Assembly: GCF_900187125.1 (NCBI RefSeq) | Contig: NZ_LT906468.1 | Coordinates: forward strand, 3,720,001 to 3,784,000 | Length of the DNA stretch: 64,000 bases | Direction: 5' to 3' | Source: Sphingobacterium mizutaii | GTDB taxonomy: Bacteria > Bacteroidota > Bacteroidia > Sphingobacteriales > Sphingobacteriaceae | In this document: positions 18,523 through 27,010 of the stretch, piece after piece | Layout: every line of letters begins with the position of its first letter | Numbering within the stretch: position 1 is the first letter of the stretch | Program-made: the position numbers and the translations under genes | Notes under the pieces: model-generated | The model's database searches: none | Told to the model about the DNA's origin: nothing | The model's input: the letters and a program-made list of their open reading frames with translations, nothing else

Positions 18523-21500
18523 TTAAAAACCAATATTTAATCCCAATGACCATGATTGTGTTCTAGGGTAGAATCCTCTAGAATCGATACCTCCATCAAA
18601 TCCAGTATCTTGCAATTCCGGATCAATACCAGAATAAGAAGTAATGGTTGCAAGATTCCTTGCGGTCATATACACATATAAATTCCTCAAATAGTCATTC
18701 TTAAGGTTGAAAGTATATCCAAGGGTAATATTGTCGATCTTAACAAATGAACCGTTCTCCAAATAGTAGTCTGAGTACTGTGGGTCATCCTTCAATTCAG
18801 CATGTTTTCCGAATGCAGATTCCAATACGTTGTTCGGCAACCATTTTTGGTTTCCAAAATACATATCGGCTGTATTCAAGATATCATACTTGAATTTACC
18901 TCTTAAGAATACGGTCAAGTCAAATCCTTTGTAGCTGAAACGGTTACCTAAGGAAGCCTGGAATTTTGGAATACCATTTCCGATATAGGACAGGTCATCG
19001 TTGTTGATCTCGCCAGCATGTGCTGTTGATCCATCAGCTTTGTAGAACAACCATTTTCCTTCATCGTCAAATCCAGCAAATTTCTTTCCGTAGAATGAAC
19101 CTACTTCACCACCTTCTTCCAAACGGATCGCGTTACCTAAGTTACCTGGCGAAGGAAGTCCTCCGAATTCTAACCAGTTACTCTTGAAGATATCACTGGA
19201 TAGTTTGGTCAACTTATTCTTTTGGTAGTTACCGGCAAAGTCAACTTGCCATGTAAAGTTATCGTTGGCGATCGGTGTACCGGTCAATTGGATCTCGATA
19301 CCTTTATTTACCACCTCCCCTACGTTGTACCAAATCGATGGCTGAACATAAGCTGGCAACTGCGCATTGTACTCATACAATAAATCGGTTGTCTTTCTGT
19401 GGTACACATCGATAGCACCCGTCAAACGGTTATTGAACATACCAAAGTCAACCCCGATATTGGTCTCTGCTTTTTGCTCCCATTTCAAATCTGGATTTGG
19501 GTTTGTAGAGATACCGTAAGTCTGGTAATAAATTCCGTTCTGCGGATAAACACCACCGGTTCCTAAAGTTACTAGCGAAAGGTAGTTAGGGATACCCTGG
19601 TTACCTGTTACACCATAACCAGCACGTAATTTCAAGTCATTAACCACTTCTTTGTTGGTAAAGAAGTCTTCGTTTGAAATATTCCAACCTGCGGAAACCG
19701 CTGGGAAGTTACCCCATTTGTTGTTGGCACCAAATCTTGAAGATCCTTCACGACGCAAGATCGCTGTAACGAAGTACTTGTCGGCATAATTATAGTTTAC
19801 ACGACCAAAGAAGGCAATCAACGTATTATCTTCCTTAAAGGAATTTAATCCTGGTCTAGGCAATTTATCATTGGTGATGGCTGTACCGGAATTAAAATCC
19901 CAATCCAGGAATCCATCCGTGGTAAAACCATTATTGCTCATGTCAAACCACTCCAAAGTAGAGTATTGGTAACTGTAACCTAACAATCCTGTAACGGTAT
20001 GTTTCTCGTTGAAGGTCTTGTTATAGTCTATGGTACTTTCAAAAGTCTTAGTCCAGTTCAGTTCATTGCGTTTATACGCATAGCCCATTCCCTGGTAGTT
20101 GGAATCTTCCCTTTGGTCCCAATCTAATTTTGAACGGAACTCACGTCCATTCCAGTTATCGCGCACATACGACCCGAATGCCGAAACGCTCAATTCGTCC
20201 AAGATCTTGAACTTCAAGCGAGCATCACCCGAGAAGGTCTGTTGGTTACGCTGATTCAACCTATAAGCCAAACGGCTCATTGGGTTATAGTTATTGTATT
20301 CTTGGGTCTGGTAGAAAGTTCCGTCTGCTTTCACCAATGGAGCTGTCGGGTTACGCTGAATAGCTTGTTCAAAATCCCCAGTCTGTCCACCCAATAAATT
20401 AGCTTTATTAAAGTTGGCAGCAATATTAGCAGACAAAGTCAAACGATCTTTCAAACCGGTTTGGCTGAAATTGATACGTCCACCAAATTGTTCTTTTCCA
20501 TTTTCCTTAGCCACCCCTTTTGCTTGCTCATAGTTGAAGGAAGCACGATAAGTTGAGTTTTCCCCACCACCACTGGCAATGAAGTTATGGAAATGCGAAA
20601 AGTTATCTTTATTGATCAATTCATCATATAGGTCGGTTGTAGCCCCTAAATCAGAATTAGGTCTATTCAATCCATTGACTACTTTATCCCTGAATTGAGC
20701 CGCATCCAACATGGTTGGTCTACGGTTTACGATTTCAGTCTGTCCGTAGGTTAGGTATTCAAATTGTGGAGTTCCTGCTTTACCTTTTTTGGTCGTCACC
20801 AAGATTACACCACCATTACCACGAGTACCGTAGATTGCCGCTGCCGAACCATCTTTCAATACGTCGATGGACTCGATGTCACCTTGTTTGATCAGGTCTA
20901 GGTTACCTCCTGGAATACCGTCGATAACTACCAATGGGCTATTGGATCCTTTTAGGGACGCCATACCACGTAACTGGATATTGGTACCGGAGTTCGGATT
21001 ACTTCCTTGGGTCCTGGTCACGTTCAGACCAGCAACTTTTCCTTGGACCAATTCCATCGGGTTCCTCATTCCCCCGCGGTTAAAATCCTTTTCTTTTACC
21101 GATGCCACAGCAGAGGTAATCTCCTTACGTCTTTGAGTACCGTAACCCACTACGACTACTTCATCAAGTGATTCCTCATCGGGTGCAAGGTTTACATTGG
21201 CTGTTGTGGAGGTTACAGGGAATTCTTGGGTTTTAAATCCAATGGAACTTACCTGGAGAACATCTCCATTTTCAGCTGCGATGCTAAAATTACCAGCATC
21301 ATCGGTTTGGGAGGCTGCTTCTTTGCCTTTCACGCGGACGGTCACTCCTGAAAGTGCTTCCCCTGTGTTTGCATTCTTCACCGTCCCCGTCACTGTCTGT
21401 TGAAATTCAACCCTCTCCATTTTTGTCGCTTCAGAATACGGTACCGATGCAGCATAACCATAACTGCAAGCCATCAGCGCAAAGCACAATATGCTCCCTC

Positions 21501-21546
21501 TGACAAAGCCTTTCCGATACATTTTTGAACTGTAAATGTTTGGCAT
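18523..21546 (-). CDS. SusC/RagA-family TonB-dependent outer-membrane transporter
   Basis: 1007 residues. After a signal sequence comes a carboxypeptidase-regulatory-like beta domain (VTGTVKNANTGEALSGVTV, about 53-120). Then follow the SusC plug start VVVVGYGTQRRKEIT, the plug motifs VVIDGIPGG and GTRGNGGVILVTTK, and a beta-barrel ending in an aromatic residue (LNIGF). It imports oligosaccharides captured by SusD, powered by TonB-ExbBD. Two starts are possible, Met1 at 21546 or Met9 at 21522; the second gives a more ordinary signal peptide. A 12-bp palindrome lies 5 bases upstream of the first start. Confidence 0.96.
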   Translation of the reverse strand: MPNIYSSKMYRKGFVRGSILCFALMACSYGYAASVPYSEATKMERVEFQQTVTGTVKNANTGEALSGVTVRVKGKEAASQTDDAGNFSIAAENGDVLQVSSIGFKTQEFPVTSTTANVNLAPDEESLDEVVVVGYGTQRRKEITSAVASVKEKDFNRGGMRNPMELVQGKVAGLNVTRTQGSNPNSGTNIQLRGMASLKGSNSPLVVIDGIPGGNLDLIKQGDIESIDVLKDGSAAAIYGTRGNGGVILVTTKKGKAGTPQFEYLTYGQTEIVNRRPTMLDAAQFRDKVVNGLNRPNSDLGATTDLYDELINKDNFSHFHNFIASGGGENSTYRASFNYEQAKGVAKENGKEQFGGRINFSQTGLKDRLTLSANIAANFNKANLLGGQTGDFEQAIQRNPTAPLVKADGTFYQTQEYNNYNPMSRLAYRLNQRNQQTFSGDARLKFKILDELSVSAFGSYVRDNWNGREFRSKLDWDQREDSNYQGMGYAYKRNELNWTKTFESTIDYNKTFNEKHTVTGLLGYSYQYSTLEWFDMSNNGFTTDGFLDWDFNSGTAITNDKLPRPGLNSFKEDNTLIAFFGRVNYNYADKYFVTAILRREGSSRFGANNKWGNFPAVSAGWNISNEDFFTNKEVVNDLKLRAGYGVTGNQGIPNYLSLVTLGTGGVYPQNGIYYQTYGISTNPNPDLKWEQKAETNIGVDFGMFNNRLTGAIDVYHRKTTDLLYEYNAQLPAYVQPSIWYNVGEVVNKGIEIQLTGTPIANDNFTWQVDFAGNYQKNKLTKLSSDIFKSNWLEFGGLPSPGNLGNAIRLEEGGEVGSFYGKKFAGFDDEGKWLFYKADGSTAHAGEINNDDLSYIGNGIPKFQASLGNRFSYKGFDLTVFLRGKFKYDILNTADMYFGNQKWLPNNVLESAFGKHAELKDDPQYSDYYLENGSFVKIDNITLGYTFNLKNDYLRNLYVYMTARNLATITSYSGIDPELQDTGFDGGIDSRGFYPRTQSWSLGLNIGF

Positions 21547-21550
21547 GTTA

Positions 21551-21562
21551 ATTAACGTTAAT
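21551..21562. promoter_or_regulatory. Palindrome ATTAACGTTAAT at the susC start
   Basis: A perfect 12-bp palindrome just upstream of the SusC start codon on the minus strand, in a position where a repressor or activator could act or where it would fall in the 5' leader. No regulator gene of this locus is in the window next to it. Function is inference. Confidence 0.35.
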
Positions 21563-21807
21563 GAATAAATAATTTTTAAAGGTCTATAAAACTGATACTT
21601 AATCCTAAAACGATTTAGTTTAATTGGGACACAGATACGCTACTAAATGACCCAATAAAAGTAACGAGATAATTAGTTAAATATTATCCTAAGTTTTATT
21701 GATATTCACGAATATTAGAAAATTTATGTTAAAAACATAAAAATAGCAGCACAAAGTTTGGTAACACTTGCGTTATATTCTGCTAAATAATTCAGAAATT
21801 TTATTGC

Positions 21808-22986
21808 CTAAATGGAGGCAATCCGAGCATACATTTCCACCATGGCAAGTTGGTCCAAAAGCCATTTTTTACTGCTCTTTTTTTCACCCGACCAGTCCTT
21901 GTTGAACAAGCCATTCCCCTCCCGTAAATCCGTCCAAGCATATTGTAGATTATCCTTGAAACTGTTGATATACAGCGGATTTTTATCGATATGGTATAAC
22001 TCGACAAATCCCCTTAACATGACGGCGATAAACCAAGAATCGGAGTTCTTAAAAACCTTAATTTTTTTGCCAGAATTCAACTCTTTATCTCGAAAGAAAT
22101 ATTCATGCGCAGAGGCGGCAATTTCCTGTGCATCCTGAAGGTATTTTTGGTCTTTTGTAATTTTGTAAATTAAGGCTGCCGATTGTAACATTTGCCCGGA
22201 ATTATATGGGAATTTCGTTTTGTTTACTTTACCCGACAGGGAAATGTTGTCAAAATAAAGATGGTCCGTAGTATCCTCCAGATTTTCCTTCGTCCATTGG
22301 TACAATTTCACCGCCTTATCTAAATAGTCTTTCTTCTTCGTGGCTTCATATAACTTTAACAGATAGACCACCGCAGGTGCATTCGAACAGGTATTCTTGG
22401 ACTCCTTTTTCTGTTCGCACCAATAGATCCCACCGCCTAACTTATCATCCATCCCACTTTCCACAAAACGCCAGATCTCTTCCGATTTATCCAAGAATTT
22501 CTTGTCCTTAGAATTTAGGTACAGATCGGCAAAGTCTATTCCCAACCAAACGTTATCATCATAGAACCGATCCGATAATGGAGCATTCTTCACATAGGAA
22601 GCATAGCCATAAGGCTCTCTTTTATCATAATACTGTTCCAGACCCGGTAATACCTTGGTCTTGATCTCCTTTAAGATCTTGGGATCCTTATTTAGCTCAT
22701 AGCGTGCAACCTGGGCAGAAAGTGAACCCGAAAAAGGCCAAAGGTAAGAATAGGCATTCCCTTTTTTACCCTCATCAGGTCCAGCCAAATAACTCGCCTT
22801 GTAGCTATCGTCATAAGGATAATTTTCGCGCAGTAAATATTCCCCCTTAATCCCATAATGTTTATAGATAGAGTCCAAGCTGATGGCAGCTTGCTCAGCA
22901 AAGGTCGGCATTGTGGACTTTGACTGTCCAAACAGCATTACAAGATTCAATAAACAAATTACAGTTAGGATGAATGATTTTTTCAT
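21808..22986 (-). CDS. GH76-like glycoside hydrolase (alpha-1,6-mannanase family)
   Basis: 392 residues: signal peptide (ILTVICLLNLVMLFGQ) followed by an (alpha/alpha)6-type barrel. GH76 features: the paired acidic motif FYDDNVW with Asp143-Asp144, the GGGIYW segment, NTCSNAPAVVYLLKLYEAT, the FPYNSGQMLQSAALIY strand-helix, and a C-terminal LLDQLAMVEMYARIA. Known GH76 enzymes cut alpha-1,6-mannan endo-wise. It lies upstream of susC on the same strand with a 261-base gap. An N-acylglucosamine epimerase-like fold is the main alternative, but the DD motif favours GH76. Periplasmic or secreted. Confidence 0.72.
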   Translation of the reverse strand: MKKSFILTVICLLNLVMLFGQSKSTMPTFAEQAAISLDSIYKHYGIKGEYLLRENYPYDDSYKASYLAGPDEGKKGNAYSYLWPFSGSLSAQVARYELNKDPKILKEIKTKVLPGLEQYYDKREPYGYASYVKNAPLSDRFYDDNVWLGIDFADLYLNSKDKKFLDKSEEIWRFVESGMDDKLGGGIYWCEQKKESKNTCSNAPAVVYLLKLYEATKKKDYLDKAVKLYQWTKENLEDTTDHLYFDNISLSGKVNKTKFPYNSGQMLQSAALIYKITKDQKYLQDAQEIAASAHEYFFRDKELNSGKKIKVFKNSDSWFIAVMLRGFVELYHIDKNPLYINSFKDNLQYAWTDLREGNGLFNKDWSGEKKSSKKWLLDQLAMVEMYARIASI

Positions 22987-23072
22987 GGTCGCTTTCTTTT
23001 CTTCTTAAAGTTTATGTTGGAAAACTTGGTTTCCATAGGTTGATTGATGCCCGATGGCATCAGCGTGATTGA

Positions 23073-23112
23073 CATTCGTTGGGGATCAACAGGCGTGAAT
23101 CCCCAACGAATG
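23073..23112. other. 14-bp perfect hairpin after the GMC gene
   Basis: CATTCGTTGGGGAT (23073-23086) and ATCCCCAACGAATG (23099-23112) form a 14-bp stem with a 12-base loop, directly 3' of the minus-strand GMC gene. A second small hairpin, GATGCC/GGCATC, follows at about 23046-23061. Neither has a T-run, so this may be a 3'-end stabiliser or factor-dependent terminator. Confidence 0.65.
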
Positions 23113-23123
23113 ATAGTATTTTC

Positions 23124-24839
23124 TTAAATATTGCCTTTTTTCAATTCATTGACGGCATGGTCCACTGCCCGTGCAGAAAAGGCCATATAGGTCAATGAAG
23201 GGTTTTGCGTAGAGGTGGATGTCATGCTGGCACCATCCGTTACATATACATTTGGACAGGCATGTACCTGATGCCAACTGTTCAAAACCGATGTTTTAGG
23301 GTCCTTACCCATACGGGCTCCTCCCATTTCATGGATATCCAGCCCCGGAGCTTGCGAACTTTCATTTCTTTGGATGTTTTTGAAACCAGCGGCAGTAAAC
23401 ATTTCTTCCATGGTATCCAGGTAATCCTTCTTCATCTTCGCATCATTATCATCATAATCCACCGAAATCTTGAGTAATGGCATTCCCCATTCATCTTTCT
23501 GTTGATCATCCAAGGCTACATAATTGCTTTCCTTCGGAATGGTTTCACCCATCATGTGCGATCCAACACCCCAATTTCCATATTTCGGCGTCAAGATAGA
23601 ACCTTTCAGGTCTGCACCCAAGCCAGACTCATCCGACCAGGAAGAACGATAAGCTCCAAAGCCTGCCGCATAGCCTCTCAAGAAATCGGTTTCTTGTTTA
23701 TGTAAATTCCTGAAACGTGGAATATAACCTCCGCCAGCAGGGTTTCTGCCATCGGTCTTAAATTCCAACATCCCTTCGTATTCCGCACCTATCCTGGCAC
23801 TGTAATTATGGAAAGCCACATACTTGCCTAATGTACCTGAATCATTGCCGAGACCATTTTGAAATCTATTGGATTTAGAATTCAACAGGATCAAGGTGGA
23901 ATTCAATGCCGCTGCGTTCACAAAGATCACTTTCGCATAGAAATCTATCTCTTCCTTCGTTTCCTTGTCGATTACCTTTACCCCTACTGCTTTACCTTTA
24001 CTTTCATCGTATAAAATGGAATGCACCACCGAGTTAGGTCTCATGGTTAGGTTTCCAGTCTTCGCTGCCCAAGGTAACGTGGAAGCATTCGAACTGAAGT
24101 ATCCTCCAAAAGGACAGCCACGTTGACACAAGGTACGGTTCTGACATTGAACCCTTCCTTGATCCAAGTGGATCTGATTAGGTTTGGATAAATGGGCACA
24201 GCGTGCTGAAATCACTTTTCTTCCCGGGTATTTGCTCTCCACCTGTTGCTTGAAATATTTTTCAACCACATTCAAGGGGTACCCAGGTAGAAATTCACCA
24301 TCAGGCAATTCCGGTAGACCGTCCTTATCGCCAGCAATGCCTGCAAAACGTTCCACGTGGTCATACCAAGGTTTAATATCTTTATATCGGATCGGCCAAT
24401 CAACGGCAAAACCATCCCTTGCCGGACCTTCAAAATCAAAATCAGACCAACGCTGGGTCTGTCTGGCCCATAATAGGGATTTACCCCCTACCTGATAGCC
24501 ACGGATCCAATCAAATGGCTTTTCCTGAACATAAGGATGCTCTTTGTCCTTGACAAAAAAGTGTGCAGCATCCTCATGGAAAGCATAACAACGATTGACG
24601 ATCGGGTTTTCCTGTTTTACCGCATAAGGCATTTCACCTCGATGCTCAAATTCCCATGGATATAGGTTGGTGGTAGGATAATCTTTCACATGCTGTACAT
24701 CCCGGCCACGTTCCAAGACCAAGGTCTTAAGCCCCTTTTCACAAAGTTCCTTGGCAGACCATCCGCCAGAAATTCCTGATCCGATGACGATGGCATCGTA
24801 ACTACGATCTTTTTCTGAATCTATATTTAAGTTTGCCAT
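23124..24839 (-). CDS. GMC-family oxidoreductase, glycoside 3-dehydrogenase-like
   Basis: 571 residues of glucose-methanol-choline oxidoreductase type. The FAD dinucleotide motif GSGISGG is at 20-26, GGKSLLWARQ is in the FAD-binding middle, and the C-terminal active-site region reads DIHEMGGARMG followed by TSTQNPSLTYMA. A cysteine segment (CQNRTLCQRGCPFGG) resembles the flavoprotein large subunits of gluconate 2-dehydrogenase and glucoside 3-dehydrogenase. No signal of its own: it would be exported with the Tat-signal small subunit encoded 3 bases upstream. Probable role: periplasmic oxidation of a sugar to its 3-keto form (inference). No cytochrome c subunit gene is adjacent. Confidence 0.82.
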   Translation of the reverse strand: MANLNIDSEKDRSYDAIVIGSGISGGWSAKELCEKGLKTLVLERGRDVQHVKDYPTTNLYPWEFEHRGEMPYAVKQENPIVNRCYAFHEDAAHFFVKDKEHPYVQEKPFDWIRGYQVGGKSLLWARQTQRWSDFDFEGPARDGFAVDWPIRYKDIKPWYDHVERFAGIAGDKDGLPELPDGEFLPGYPLNVVEKYFKQQVESKYPGRKVISARCAHLSKPNQIHLDQGRVQCQNRTLCQRGCPFGGYFSSNASTLPWAAKTGNLTMRPNSVVHSILYDESKGKAVGVKVIDKETKEEIDFYAKVIFVNAAALNSTLILLNSKSNRFQNGLGNDSGTLGKYVAFHNYSARIGAEYEGMLEFKTDGRNPAGGGYIPRFRNLHKQETDFLRGYAAGFGAYRSSWSDESGLGADLKGSILTPKYGNWGVGSHMMGETIPKESNYVALDDQQKDEWGMPLLKISVDYDDNDAKMKKDYLDTMEEMFTAAGFKNIQRNESSQAPGLDIHEMGGARMGKDPKTSVLNSWHQVHACPNVYVTDGASMTSTSTQNPSLTYMAFSARAVDHAVNELKKGNI

Positions 24840-24842
24840 TGT

Positions 24843-25331
24843 CTATGCATCCATTTTTGCAGCTCCGTTGTATCTTCCCGGAACTAATTCGTAAACTAAT
24901 TTATTTTTCATCACGTATTCCGAGTTCTTATACCCTTGAATCGTCCTTCTTTTTAGGATCTTGAAGAATACATCTTCTTCAGGCAGCGCCTTGAAATAAG
25001 CTTGTTGCTCTTCCATAGGCTTAGCTTTGAGTTTTGAAGCTTTCTTCAAGCCTTCCATAAATTTATCTTGATCTTCTGGACTTGTGCAATCGTCCAGCAT
25101 CTTCATCACGAAAAGATGTAGGTTTAGCTCTTTGGCGCCAGGGCTGTCCGTTTGGGGAATAATGGCTTCAACCAACTCAGCCAACAAGTGCTCATCATCG
25201 AGATTGAGCTTCACTTGGTTTAACTGAATGGTTGGAGCTTTAGAACTAAAGTCGCAGGAAGTAGCAATCATGATACCACCTGCCACGATAAACATTTGTT
25301 TTAATGCGGTCCGTCTATCCATAAGATTCAT
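24843..25331 (-). CDS. Gluconate 2-dehydrogenase subunit 3-like, Tat-exported lipoprotein
   Basis: 162 residues. The N-terminus carries a twin-arginine signal (DRRTALKQMF, Arg6-Arg7) and a lipobox-like ATSC with Cys26, implying Tat export and possibly lipid anchoring. The remainder is helical with LAELVEAIIPQTDSPGAKEL, the signature of the gluconate 2-dehydrogenase subunit 3 family (PF13618 as I recall). In known complexes this small subunit carries the folded GMC flavoprotein across the membrane. It ends 3 bases before the GMC start. Confidence 0.85.
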   Translation of the reverse strand: MNLMDRRTALKQMFIVAGGIMIATSCDFSSKAPTIQLNQVKLNLDDEHLLAELVEAIIPQTDSPGAKELNLHLFVMKMLDDCTSPEDQDKFMEGLKKASKLKAKPMEEQQAYFKALPEEDVFFKILKRRTIQGYKNSEYVMKNKLVYELVPGRYNGAAKMDA

Positions 25332-25374
25332 AATCTAGAATCCTAAAATACGAATTTCGCAGATAGTTAGTTCT

Positions 25375-26034
25375 TTAATTTAAGGAAAGCAACGATTTTT
25401 TTACTTCTGCTAAATCGTTTAATAATTCGTCAGCATGTGACAAACGTGATTTTTCGACCTCCTGTTTGGTCACCGCTATACAGTAAAGACCGGCGTTTTT
25501 AGCCGCTGTACAGCCTGTACTGGTATCTTCAACCACCACAATCTCCTCCTTTGGCACTGATAATTTATTGACTGCCAATAAATACGGCTCTGGATTGGGT
25601 TTGGGATTCTCTACCTGTTCCCTTGTCACAAAGAATTCGAAATATTTCAGCAAATTATGTTCGCCTAGGACGGTGTCCACCGTGGTTTGGTAACTGGAAG
25701 TCACTAAGCCAATGGTCTTTCCGGCATCCTTCACTGCATCCAATAACTCTTTGGCATGCGGCATCAAACGGATGTTCTTCATATTGGCCTTCGCATAGCG
25801 GGAACGGGTTGCAAACCACATATCCTCTTCATCAACATGCAGCTTATACTCCTCATTCAACATCTTGACATTATGGCTCAAGGTATGACCAGCAAAATTG
25901 GAAATCCACTCATCAAAGTCAATCTTCAAACCATAATCATTTTCCAATATTGGAGCCCAATTGCTGAAATAGAAATATTCAGAATCAATCAATGTCCCAT
26001 CTAGATCGAAAAGTACTGCATTTATATTATTCAT
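25375..26034 (-). CDS. HAD-superfamily phosphatase, beta-phosphoglucomutase-like
   Basis: 219-residue cytoplasmic HAD hydrolase with all four motifs: FDLDGT (Asp10 nucleophile, Asp12), the serine motif TSS after GLV, Lys in NPKPNPEPY, and the acidic motif VVEDTSTG. A helical cap is inserted after motif I, as in beta-phosphoglucomutase and sugar-phosphate phosphatases. It is 43 bases upstream of the Tat small-subunit gene on the same strand, so it may lead that operon and act on a sugar phosphate. Exact substrate unknown. Confidence 0.8.
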   Translation of the reverse strand: MNNINAVLFDLDGTLIDSEYFYFSNWAPILENDYGLKIDFDEWISNFAGHTLSHNVKMLNEEYKLHVDEEDMWFATRSRYAKANMKNIRLMPHAKELLDAVKDAGKTIGLVTSSYQTTVDTVLGEHNLLKYFEFFVTREQVENPKPNPEPYLLAVNKLSVPKEEIVVVEDTSTGCTAAKNAGLYCIAVTKQEVEKSRLSHADELLNDLAEVKKSLLSLN

Positions 26035-26397
26035 GTTGCAAATTTAACCATATTAATATTAAGCCTATGTTAAATAACAAAGCCTTAACATTAGCCTTTA
26101 CCTTAGCTTAACAGGATTTCTGGCAACATGTTGGTCTCTAATTCTCCTATTTCATTCGGACATTGGTTTACCCATATTCGGGACATATTGCGAAAGTTCC
26201 GAATATGCCCCGAATAAGATCTAAATCTGCACAGTAAACTTGCTCCTAACCATACTTTAACTTTTTATTCATTCCATGGGTCAGCTCTGTAATTTCATTG
26301 TTGTTAATGAAGGTTTGATTTGCGATAGCTACGGGCTTTTATTAAGTTTGCTTAGCCCGCTATAAAGGTAAGCGGAAAGCATAAAACAAGACACTTT
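26035..26397. promoter_or_regulatory. Divergent intergenic region with nested hairpins
   Basis: 363 bases between the HAD gene (minus) and the FAH-family gene (plus). It holds the palindrome CAACATGTTG (26124-26133) and two mutually exclusive hairpins. CATATTCGG (26173-26181) pairs with CCGAATATG (26199-26207); ATTCGGGACATATT (26176-26189) pairs with AATATGCCCCGAAT (26202-26215) with one mismatch. The plus-strand promoter at 26319-26350 lies further right. No coding frame seen. Confidence 0.5.
26319..26350 (+). promoter_or_regulatory. Bacteroidota-type promoter of the FAH-family gene
   Basis: TTTG (26319-26322), a 20-base spacer and TAAGTTTG (26343-26350), an exact fit to the TTTG-N19-21-TAnnTTTG consensus. 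The start of transcription would fall near 26356, about 40 bases before the ATG. Confidence 0.75.
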
Positions 26398-27009
26398 ATG
26401 AAAATAATTGCAGTAGGCAGAAACTATATAGACCACGCCAAAGAATTAAATAATCCTGTTCCGGAAAAGCCAGTTATCTTTATGAAACCAGATACTGCAG
26501 TTTTAAAGGACAATAAGGATTTTTACTATCCAGAATTCAGCAAGGATGTACATTATGAAGTTGAATTGGTAATTCGGGTCTGCAATGAGGGCAAACATGT
26601 TTCCAAAAAATTTGCCCATAAATATTATGATGCCATTGGTCTAGGGATCGACTTTACGGCAAGGGATGTTCAATCTGAACTGAAGGCCAAAGGATTACCT
26701 TGGGAATTGGCAAAAGCTTTTGATCATTCTGCGGTAGTTGGTGAGCTGATCGCAAAGGACCAAATCACTGATCTGCAAAGCCTTGATTTCTCCCTTCAGA
26801 AAAATGGAGAAACGGTCCAAGAAGGAAACAGCAAGGACATGATATTTGACTTCGATAGCTTGATCACGTTTGTATCCCAATACATCACCCTAAGGAAGGG
26901 AGATTTGATCTACACAGGTACTCCAGCAGGAGTCGGGCCGGTACAAATTGGGGATAAATTGGAAGGATTTTTGGAGGGAAAAAGCATGTTCACATGCCAA
27001 ATAAAATAA
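26398..27009 (+). CDS. Fumarylacetoacetate hydrolase-family protein
   Basis: 203 residues of the FAH fold, the small bacterial type that includes acylpyruvases and oxaloacetate decarboxylases. The metal-binding acidic pair is Glu54/Glu56 in HYEVELVIR, with Asp85 in GIDFTARD. Other family marks are GRNYIDHAKEL at the N-terminus, AKAFDHSAVVG, and the C-terminal TGTPAGVGP. Cytoplasmic; probably cleaves or decarboxylates a small 2-oxo acid. It leads an operon with the M23 peptidase (1-base gap) and bcp, though nothing functional links them. Confidence 0.9.
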   Translation: MKIIAVGRNYIDHAKELNNPVPEKPVIFMKPDTAVLKDNKDFYYPEFSKDVHYEVELVIRVCNEGKHVSKKFAHKYYDAIGLGIDFTARDVQSELKAKGLPWELAKAFDHSAVVGELIAKDQITDLQSLDFSLQKNGETVQEGNSKDMIFDFDSLITFVSQYITLRKGDLIYTGTPAGVGPVQIGDKLEGFLEGKSMFTCQIK

Positions 27010-27010
27010 G

